In this document: positions 1 through 5,857 of the stretch, in pieces
Layout: every line of letters begins with the position of its first letter
How positions within the stretch are numbered: position 1 is the stretch's first letter
Assembly: GCA_035703165.1 (NCBI GenBank)
Contig: DASSYR010000018.1
Location: 1 to 8,258, forward strand
Source of the DNA: AWTP1-9 sp035703165
GTDB taxonomy: Bacteria; Bacteroidota; Bacteroidia; Chitinophagales; Chitinophagaceae
Length of the DNA stretch: 8,258 nucleotides
Direction of reading: 5' to 3'
Made by a program: the position numbers and the translations under genes
Notes under the pieces: model-generated
The model's input: the letters and a program-made list of their open reading frames with translations, nothing else
Databases searched by the model: none
What the model was told of the DNA's origin: nothing

Positions 1-1
1 T

Positions 2-160
2 CAACTTCAAAAAAATGATGAACAAATGGAAGTCATCTTTTTTGGCTTTTTTAAAAACACTGATTTTTTCAATCAATCACTTTATAAGTCGGCTGTTCAA
101 TATTCATTTAAACCCCAAAATGAGTTTTTAAGCGGCGACTATTTATTGTCTGGTAGGTAA
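2..160 (+). CDS. C-terminal end of an unidentified protein (partial, 5' end outside window)
   Basis: An open frame enters from the left edge and runs 52 codons to a TAA stop at 158-160. The translation is rich in Phe, Gln, Asn and Tyr and ends in ...SGDYLLSGR. It has the mixed composition of a real soluble protein end rather than a low-complexity translation of AT-rich DNA, although the T-runs near 38-52 and 63-69 explain some of the phenylalanines. No family is recognised and no function is proposed. If real, the gene is convergent with the sulfatase-superfamily gene whose stop lies at 320-322, leaving about 160 bases between the two stops. The fragment is short and has no diagnostic motif, so the call rests only on the open frame and composition. 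Confidence 0.45.
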   Translation, partial: QLQKNDEQMEVIFFGFFKNTDFFNQSLYKSAVQYSFKPQNEFLSGDYLLSGR

Positions 161-319
161 CTATATCTTAAATAAAAAAGACTTATGAAAATAATAGATC
201 GTGATATGTTTAATGTAAATATTTAATTTTTCTGTTGTAAGCTTTCTTCATGTAATTTAAATGTGTTTAAGTTTAATTAGGGCTTTCCCCATGATAGGTT
301 GGTTTAAAAAAAAGATCGC

Positions 320-1801
320 TTATTGTAGTTTATATGTTTTCAGAAGAGGGTTTACATTAATCATTTGAGTTTTTAGTATGGGCAGCTTTTGACCGAAGTG
401 ATTAGTTAATAGTAAGCGGAAAACGTTTACTAGACAAGTGCTGTCGTTAAAACCTGTATAATTTTGATTGGGAGTATATATTGCAAGGAAATTGTTAAAC
501 TCACTAAATACCTTGTTTCCTGCAACGGCGTCTCGGAAACCATGATCACTGGCAAGTATAACTATAGGATTATCATCTTTTTGTAAAACAGAATCCACCA
601 TTTTTAGAATGGTAGTATTAACGTATTGAAAATACGATAGATATGAATTAGAATTGGCCCTTTGGTCTACTCTGTTGTGTACAGTAACTAAATTCCGTAA
701 TATACCTTCCTTATTGCGGAGAAAAGGTAGATGCGGCATGTGCAAATGAGTATAAAAAAATGTTGGAGATTTTTGAATATTTATGCTTTTATATGTAAGT
801 TCAATCATGTTATTATTATATGAATCTATTCGAGCAAGAGGTGTTTTTATGAGTTTTTGGATTTGGTTAGAGGGGATATTACATATTAAGTCCTGCCACA
901 AAACACTACCAAATGTTTTATCTAATAGTAAGCGTTCTTTTATTGGTAAAAAAAGCTTTTCATTGGTAGTAGCATCGTCCATTAACCAACTATTATTAAC
1001 AATATTATAATTTTTTGATTTAAAAAAACTTTGAACCTGATTTTGTTTTATTTGTTTTAGACACGCACTAAACTCACGACTTGGGTTTATATTATTTTCA
1101 GAAACATTATTGATGTATCCCATGTTAAGCATAGACAACATTGAATAGGTGGTGCGGTTATAGTTGCTTACTGGTGATTTTGCCACAAAAAATTTTCTTT
1201 TCCTTAATTCATTATGGAATTTACTATTATCAAATTGCCAGTCTTCGTATAGAGTTTTGCTGCCTACATACTCATCCATTATTAAAAGGTAGATATTGGG
1301 ATTGTTATTCCCATCATAGTTTAAAAAATTAAGTTTTTGAATACTAATTTCAGATGGTCTGTAGGTAAAACAGTTTAAAGTTAGTTTTATTAGTTCTACA
1401 GTAGAAAACACAATAAAAACAATATTTATAAAAAGGTTACATAATCTGAGGCTTTTTTGTTTAATAACCCAGACAAGAAATGCTATAGTAACAAGAACCA
1501 ATAAAGGCAAATAATAGAGATAATGTTCAAATAAAGTAATGTGTGTGAGCTTTGTAAAATAAGATTTGATTATTTTAAAAAAAAGGTAATGAAACAACAA
1601 CCAGGCAATAATAATGCTTGTTTTTTCCTCGTTTATTTTTTTTTGTAATACGGTACGGGATAGTAAAGTAACTGCAATAATGATAAAAAAAATAGCTACA
1701 CTTGAAAGAACAGGAATCTCTCCCCAAAAATTATTATTGCCATCTAATACAAAATATAAAGGTATAAATATTAAATAGGAATATTGAATATTCGATTTCA
1801 T
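320..1801 (-). CDS. Membrane-anchored sulfatase-like (alkaline phosphatase superfamily) hydrolase/transferase
   Basis: A 493-residue protein with about five hydrophobic segments (roughly residues 7-20, 30-49, 62-80, 95-113, 120-143), followed by a domain expected outside the cytoplasmic membrane from about residue 168 to the C-terminus. The domain carries superfamily hallmarks: a first strand NIYLLIMDEY (169-178) with metal-ligand candidate D176, a Ser/Thr-rich SNYNRTTYS patch (212-220) where T217 is the likely nucleophile, a histidine cluster HLHMPH (352-357), and the second metal site ASDHG (417-421). This is the architecture of sulfatase-fold enzymes that act on envelope lipids or surface glycans, such as phosphoethanolamine or phosphoglycerol transferases. 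The substrate cannot be read from sequence. It is separated from the upstream ATPase gene by 166 bases and is visibly more AT-rich, with many Asn, Lys and Ile codons. The ATG at 1801 has no clear ribosome-binding site, as is usual in Bacteroidota. Confidence 0.8.
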   Translation of the reverse strand: MKSNIQYSYLIFIPLYFVLDGNNNFWGEIPVLSSVAIFFIIIAVTLLSRTVLQKKINEEKTSIIIAWLLFHYLFFKIIKSYFTKLTHITLFEHYLYYLPLLVLVTIAFLVWVIKQKSLRLCNLFINIVFIVFSTVELIKLTLNCFTYRPSEISIQKLNFLNYDGNNNPNIYLLIMDEYVGSKTLYEDWQFDNSKFHNELRKRKFFVAKSPVSNYNRTTYSMLSMLNMGYINNVSENNINPSREFSACLKQIKQNQVQSFFKSKNYNIVNNSWLMDDATTNEKLFLPIKERLLLDKTFGSVLWQDLICNIPSNQIQKLIKTPLARIDSYNNNMIELTYKSINIQKSPTFFYTHLHMPHLPFLRNKEGILRNLVTVHNRVDQRANSNSYLSYFQYVNTTILKMVDSVLQKDDNPIVILASDHGFRDAVAGNKVFSEFNNFLAIYTPNQNYTGFNDSTCLVNVFRLLLTNHFGQKLPILKTQMINVNPLLKTYKLQ

Positions 1802-1919
1802 TGCGAGACGAATAGTTTTGTTTTTTGTTAAAAATGAGTACTAATTTTTATTTGTGATATACAATGTGTGATCTAATAGTTTAAGATTATTATTTTTAGT
1901 TTTATACATCAAGATCTTT

Positions 1920-1944
1920 AAAATTAGGCTGCTGCACCAATTTT
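1920..1944 (-). terminator. Candidate hairpin terminator after the ATPase gene
   Basis: On the plus strand AAAATT (1920-1925) and GG (1927-1928) can pair with CC (1937-1938) and AATTTT (1939-1944), giving an 8-bp stem with one bulged base (1926) and an 8-base loop. It lies 23 bases beyond the TAG stop of the ATPase gene. On the minus strand the descending arm ends in TTTT. The stem is mostly A:T and no long U-tract follows, so termination here is plausible but weak. Confidence 0.35.
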
Positions 1945-1967
1945 CTTTTCTTAACTTATCTTTTATT

Positions 1968-2753
1968 CTAATTCTTATTCATTTTATTTTTTTGTTCCAG
2001 CATACGCATCTCTTTCGCATCTTGCAAAAATTCAGATGCAAAAATGAATTGATTAAGTTTTTCATCTTTGGCAAAGATGATTTCCTTATTATTTCCTTCC
2101 CATTGCTTTTTCCCTTCGTGCATAAAGAGTATGTAATCGCCTATTTCCATTACACTGTTCATGTCGTGGGTATTTACAATTGTCGTCATATTAAATTCTG
2201 TGGTAATCTCTTTAATCAGTTTGTCAATTACCAATGAGGTTTTAGGGTCTAATCCTGAGTTTGGTTCATCACAAAACAGGTATTTGGGATTTAGCACGAT
2301 AGCCCGGGCTATGCCTACTCTTTTTTTCATTCCGCCACTTAATTCAGCCGGAAATTTTTTATTAGCATCTTTTAGATTGACTCTTTCCAATACTTCGTTA
2401 ACTCTTTTAATTTTTTCCTGAAAAGTCATTTTGGTAAACATATTTAGAGGAAACTGTATGTTTTGTTCTACAGTCATACTGTCAAATAAAGCCGAGCCCT
2501 GGAAGAGCATGCCAATTTGCTGACGTAGGATTTTTCGTTCCTCTCCCGTCATTTTTGTAAAATTATTTCCATCATAACTGATTTCACCCTCATCCGGATC
2601 AAAAAGTCCGACCATACATTTCATCAAAACAGTTTTACCACTGCCACTGGCGCCGATTATAAGATTACACTTGCCGGTTTCCAATACGGCAGATACATCG
2701 TCAATGATAATTTTATCATCAAAGCTCTTTTTAATATTTTTTATCTCAATCAA
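1968..2753 (-). CDS. MlaF-like ABC transporter ATP-binding protein (lipid transport family)
   Basis: A 261-residue ABC ATPase expected to power the MlaE-like permease encoded two genes upstream. Visible motifs are Walker A GASGSGKT (34-41), Q-loop FQGSALF with Q85, signature LSGGMKKRVG (138-147), Walker B ending CDEP with catalytic E163 (161-164), a D-loop SGLDP (166-170) and the H-loop H196 in NTHD. The LSGGM-K/R-R signature and NSGLDP are typical of the Mla/Ttg2 subfamily. Length is normal. The C-terminal tail from about residue 235 is charged and Lys/Met-rich. The start is TTG (2753-2751): an in-frame TAA lies two codons upstream, and the first ATG (codon 44) falls after Walker A, so no ATG start could give a working protein. 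The TTG overlaps the TGA stop of the preceding transglutaminase-like gene as TTGA, which suggests translational coupling. The assignment to the ABC class is certain. The lipid substrate is inferred from the family and from the permease nearby. Confidence 0.93.
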   Translation of the reverse strand: MIEIKNIKKSFDDKIIIDDVSAVLETGKCNLIIGASGSGKTVLMKCMVGLFDPDEGEISYDGNNFTKMTGEERKILRQQIGMLFQGSALFDSMTVEQNIQFPLNMFTKMTFQEKIKRVNEVLERVNLKDANKKFPAELSGGMKKRVGIARAIVLNPKYLFCDEPNSGLDPKTSLVIDKLIKEITTEFNMTTIVNTHDMNSVMEIGDYILFMHEGKKQWEGNNKEIIFAKDEKLNQFIFASEFLQDAKEMRMLEQKNKMNKN

Positions 2754-3997
2754 GATTTACGTTTTTTAATAAACAGAAGCAAAACTAACATTATTAATCC
2801 TAACAACAGCCAGGCATGAAAAAGAAATACCTTAACGTAAAAATTGTAATTACTGTACTGGTAATTATCATTGTACACTACCAGCCAGGGGCGGGGGCTT
2901 ATGTATCGCTGGAACTTATTGGTAAAAGAATATAAAGTTTTTGGGTTATGTGGGTAAGGGAATAACAATTCATTTTCTTTCCATAAATATTTCTTGTCTG
3001 CATTAGTATAGTTGCTTTCAGCAATACTGCTGTCATCCACACTTAATTGTTTAATGCCGTTTGTTTGATTTTGCTTTTTTAAATGGTATAGATCAACCGT
3101 GTTAAGGTAACGACCAGACGAATCTTTCAACAACAAAATGTTTTGAGTAATATCTATATAAGCCCATTCCCCCGTTTCACGTAAATAACATTCATTTAGC
3201 GAGTGATCGCCTAACCGAAATTCGTTTCTGTTTCCTGAAAGACCAACATTACGGCAAATAATTCCTGCATTTGTGGCAAACAGGTAAAATATATCAGTAA
3301 TATTGCCGCACCATATTTTGGCCCTTCCATCCTTTGCAGCACAAAACTGCTGGTAAATGGAATATGTATCCAGCGAATCTGCCGGCACCCCCATTTGTTT
3401 ACTAATGGAGCGATATATATATTTTCCAATGGCTCTTATTTTAGTTACTGTACTATCTTCTGTATTCACCTGTAAACTATCAATAATCTTCTTAACAGTA
3501 GTAATTTCCGCTGTATCAACGTATTCAAACTCATCCTTCCATATATTAACTATTGAAGAATCTTTGTAAACAAAAGGGATTGAACTATATCTTATCTCGT
3601 AATTGGTTGCTATACTTCTGGCATTAGCTTTATACAGTGATGCCGGTGAATAATCAAGGTCAATAACAATAGGTCTTATTGATGAATCATTGGCAGTAAG
3701 TATATACCGGTTTAATTTTTCTTTTAAAGTAAATCGAACAGGCAATTGTAAATTTTTTGCCAAAACAGTATCAGTACATCTTACACTCCATTTAGTGGAA
3801 GCATAGCCCTTCAGATCGATAACTGCTTCATTGTTTTTTTCAATAGAAATCGTTTTAATTCCCTTGGATACATTGGGATATAAAGCAGCATAAGGCGATT
3901 GCTTTACAAACTCATAATTTTTGCGATTAATATAAATATATACATTGGCTGTAGTGAGTAACAGTAAGAGTAACCATAAAGTATTACGATACGCCAT
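2750..3997 (-). CDS. Transglutaminase-like protein anchored at both ends in the membrane
   Basis: A 415-residue protein with a hydrophobic helix near the N-terminus (about 7-23, preceded by an Arg) and another near the C-terminus (about 387-409, followed by KKRKS). This predicts both ends in the cytoplasm and a large periplasmic middle. A transglutaminase/papain-like core is visible at about residues 185-285, with IWCGN carrying the probable nucleophile C230, GIICRNVG downstream, GDHS with H265, and WAYIDIT with D282, matching the Cys-His-Asp order of the bacterial transglutaminase-like family. The preceding region (about 50-160) is beta-rich and unrecognised. The gene starts 8 bases after the MlaE-like stop and overlaps the MlaF-like start by 4 bases, so it lies inside the transporter operon. 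Such domains can be proteases, amidases or cross-linkers, or can be inactive. The triad looks intact, but the substrate is unknown. Confidence 0.85.
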   Translation of the reverse strand: MAYRNTLWLLLLLLTTANVYIYINRKNYEFVKQSPYAALYPNVSKGIKTISIEKNNEAVIDLKGYASTKWSVRCTDTVLAKNLQLPVRFTLKEKLNRYILTANDSSIRPIVIDLDYSPASLYKANARSIATNYEIRYSSIPFVYKDSSIVNIWKDEFEYVDTAEITTVKKIIDSLQVNTEDSTVTKIRAIGKYIYRSISKQMGVPADSLDTYSIYQQFCAAKDGRAKIWCGNITDIFYLFATNAGIICRNVGLSGNRNEFRLGDHSLNECYLRETGEWAYIDITQNILLLKDSSGRYLNTVDLYHLKKQNQTNGIKQLSVDDSSIAESNYTNADKKYLWKENELLFPYPHNPKTLYSFTNKFQRYISPRPWLVVYNDNYQYSNYNFYVKVFLFHAWLLLGLIMLVLLLFIKKRKS

Positions 3998-4005
3998 TGT
4001 ATTAA

Positions 4006-4743
4006 TTAAAGAAGTAATGCAGCCAGTATATAATCGGCAAATAAGATAAGGATACAGCTTATTACCACAGCGGTGGTAGAAGCCCTTCCTATTTCTAAAG
4101 CGCCGCCTTTTACATGGTAGCCAAAATATGCCGGTATGCTGGATACGATAAATGCATAAGTATATGATTTTGTCAAAGCAAACACGACATTATACGGGAT
4201 AAAATCTTCCAGTAAGCCCTGGTCAAAAATATTAGCGGAAATAATACCCGAAGCAATACCCGCTACTCGGCCACCCCATATACCCAGTACAGCAGCTACA
4301 ACCACAAGCAACGGAACCATAATTAAGGCGGCAAGTACTTTAGGAAGTACCAGGTATGCTTTGGTATTAATACCCATTATTTCAAACGCATCAATTTGTT
4401 CGGTAATTCGCATGTTTCCCAGTTCGGAGGCTATTTTAGAACCCACTACGCCGGCAAGAACCACGCATATAAGGGTAGGAGCCAACTCCAGTATAATATT
4501 ATCCCGCACAATAATCCCTATGGTAGATTGGGGAATTAAAGGACTTACTAACTGATACGCTGTTTGCACAGTAGTTACCGCTCCCAAAAACAAAGAAATG
4601 ATAACAACAATGCCTAACGATCCGATTCCGATTTCAACACATTGGTGCATCAGTTCTTTCCAGTAAAGTTTCCAGCTTTCCGGTTTTGTAAACATACCTC
4701 TCAACATCAAAAGGTACCTGCCAAAATGAGTAAAAAAATTCAT
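4006..4743 (-). CDS. MlaE-family ABC transporter permease (lipid asymmetry / MCE-associated)
   Basis: A 245-residue integral membrane protein of the usual MlaE length. It begins with an amphipathic N-terminal stretch, then hydrophobic segments at roughly 38-60, 88-105, 130-156, 185-207 and 222-244. The family's conserved core is plain: ELAPTLICVVLAGVVGSKIA (85-104), then ELGNMRITEQIDAFEIMGI, followed by a YLVLPKVLA stretch. Homologues form a dimer that binds the MlaF ATPase and an MCE protein hexamer, and move phospholipids between the inner membrane and the periplasm. Direction and substrate cannot be told here. It lies 31 bases after the kinase-like gene and 8 bases before the transglutaminase-like gene. 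Its cognate ATPase is the MlaF-like gene further downstream. No MCE-domain partner is encoded in the window. The leader is AT-rich without a Shine-Dalgarno match. Confidence 0.93.
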   Translation of the reverse strand: MNFFTHFGRYLLMLRGMFTKPESWKLYWKELMHQCVEIGIGSLGIVVIISLFLGAVTTVQTAYQLVSPLIPQSTIGIIVRDNIILELAPTLICVVLAGVVGSKIASELGNMRITEQIDAFEIMGINTKAYLVLPKVLAALIMVPLLVVVAAVLGIWGGRVAGIASGIISANIFDQGLLEDFIPYNVVFALTKSYTYAFIVSSIPAYFGYHVKGGALEIGRASTTAVVISCILILFADYILAALLL

Positions 4744-4774
4744 GTAGTTATTTAAACAAAAATAATAGAAAAAG

Positions 4775-5839
4775 CTATGATTGCTTAATGTCTCCTTTCA
4801 CCAGTTCTTTTAAATGCATATCCATAATATTCCCAACGGTTTTGCAGTCCAGAAAATCAGGATTATTATAATACTCCGCCAAATCCTGTTTCAACTGTTG
4901 TATTTTTTCCGGTGTTGATAATTCATCATTGGTAGCCGCATCCCGCAAATCCCTGATCCGGTGGCGGTGCGATTTCATGCGCCTCACAATTTGCGTCCGT
5001 TCTTCCAATTGGTATTGTTTAATTACATCCGGATGAATCAATTGGCTGACAAGGTCCACAAACACTTTATTTTCTTTGAAAAACTGTGGTCGGTAAATAT
5101 TTTTTCTCCCTTCGTATGACTGTTGATCAAAATCAATAGCCCGGATGCGGAATTGAATATCGTCAAAGTCCTGCGTAATGTCGAATACAAAATTATAACT
5201 GCGCATATCGCCCAATAGCCGTACAAAACACCTTTCATTGAATTTTATAAATTCCTTGGCAATTCTTTTCGGATTGTATTCCGGACGGTTAATATGTTCT
5301 TTTGCAAAAACATCACCCGGTATGCCCGCAATGTGCTCTTCTACCAATGTAGTTTCATCAACCAGGTAATTAATCCAGTTGGGGGAGAGGAGGGTTTCCA
5401 ATTCCAAGCCATAGATTCTTGATGCATCCGCAATTTTGATATAAAAATAATCGTGCACGTCATTATAATTATTTACAATCTTTATTCTAAACGGGTTTGA
5501 ATTTCCGAATGTACAATAATCAATACGTTCAATGGATAAATGCTCTTCTGCCTGCGTATGACCACTGGCTTTTAACAGAGAATAAATACGCTTTAATGAT
5601 TTATGAATCTCATTGGTTTCTGAAGCGGAGAAAAAAACAGTTTCCCACAATGAATCCTTCCCGTCTTTATCATATAATGGAACGGCGCTTTGATAATACT
5701 TTAAAGAACTATAAGAAAGTGGCAATTGGATGTCTCTTCCATATCGCCGCAGGTATTTTCGCAAGGATTTACTGACAGCATATTTTTCTTTTTTTCTCGA
5801 TATGTTTTCTAGTTCATTCATTGTAATGCACTGCCCCAT
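4775..5839 (-). CDS. Uncharacterised protein with protein-kinase-like fold motifs
   Basis: A 354-residue soluble protein with no signal peptide or membrane segment. No named family is recognised. Several features fit a kinase-type fold: FYIKIA (132-137) with K135 as a possible beta-3 lysine, a candidate helix-C glutamate E146 or E148, a hinge-like LVEEHIAG (165-172), a catalytic-loop-like GDMRSYN (210-216) with D211 and N216 spaced five residues apart as in HRDxxxxN, and AIDFD (234-238) in the DFG position. No canonical glycine-rich loop is seen. The N-terminus is basic, and residues 280-325 are charged and probably helical. This could be a kinase, a HipA- or aminoglycoside-phosphotransferase-like enzyme, or a pseudokinase. 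It starts 18 bases after maeB and ends 31 bases before the permease gene, so it is probably co-transcribed with both. Met7 (5821-5819) is an alternative start. The AGAAGG before Met1 is only three bases from the ATG. Confidence 0.7.
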   Translation of the reverse strand: MGQCITMNELENISRKKEKYAVSKSLRKYLRRYGRDIQLPLSYSSLKYYQSAVPLYDKDGKDSLWETVFFSASETNEIHKSLKRIYSLLKASGHTQAEEHLSIERIDYCTFGNSNPFRIKIVNNYNDVHDYFYIKIADASRIYGLELETLLSPNWINYLVDETTLVEEHIAGIPGDVFAKEHINRPEYNPKRIAKEFIKFNERCFVRLLGDMRSYNFVFDITQDFDDIQFRIRAIDFDQQSYEGRKNIYRPQFFKENKVFVDLVSQLIHPDVIKQYQLEERTQIVRRMKSHRHRIRDLRDAATNDELSTPEKIQQLKQDLAEYYNNPDFLDCKTVGNIMDMHLKELVKGDIKQS

Positions 5840-5857
5840 GCGCCTTCTTCAGTAAGG

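Noticed and set aside
280..290. GGGCTTTCCCC small inverted repeat in the gap after the sulfatase-superfamily gene.
   Set aside because: The stem is only 3 bp with a short loop and no T-tract follows on either strand, so it is not a credible terminator.
306..313. Run of eight A (eight T on the minus strand) just after the stop of the sulfatase-superfamily gene.
   Set aside because: No stable stem precedes it on the transcribed strand, so it cannot be called an intrinsic terminator. Such runs are common in this AT-rich stretch.
2740..2770. Possible frameshift or fusion between the transglutaminase-like and ATPase genes, because the ATPase lacks an ATG start.
   Set aside because: Both proteins are full length for their families, and the TTGA overlap gives a normal, if non-ATG, start. 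A fusion would place a cytoplasmic ATPase directly after a C-terminal membrane anchor without a linker.
5497..5775. A 92-codon open frame on the plus strand, opposite the kinase-like gene.
   Set aside because: It is fully contained in the antisense of a longer, coherent frame whose own translation has ordered motifs, and it has no start context.
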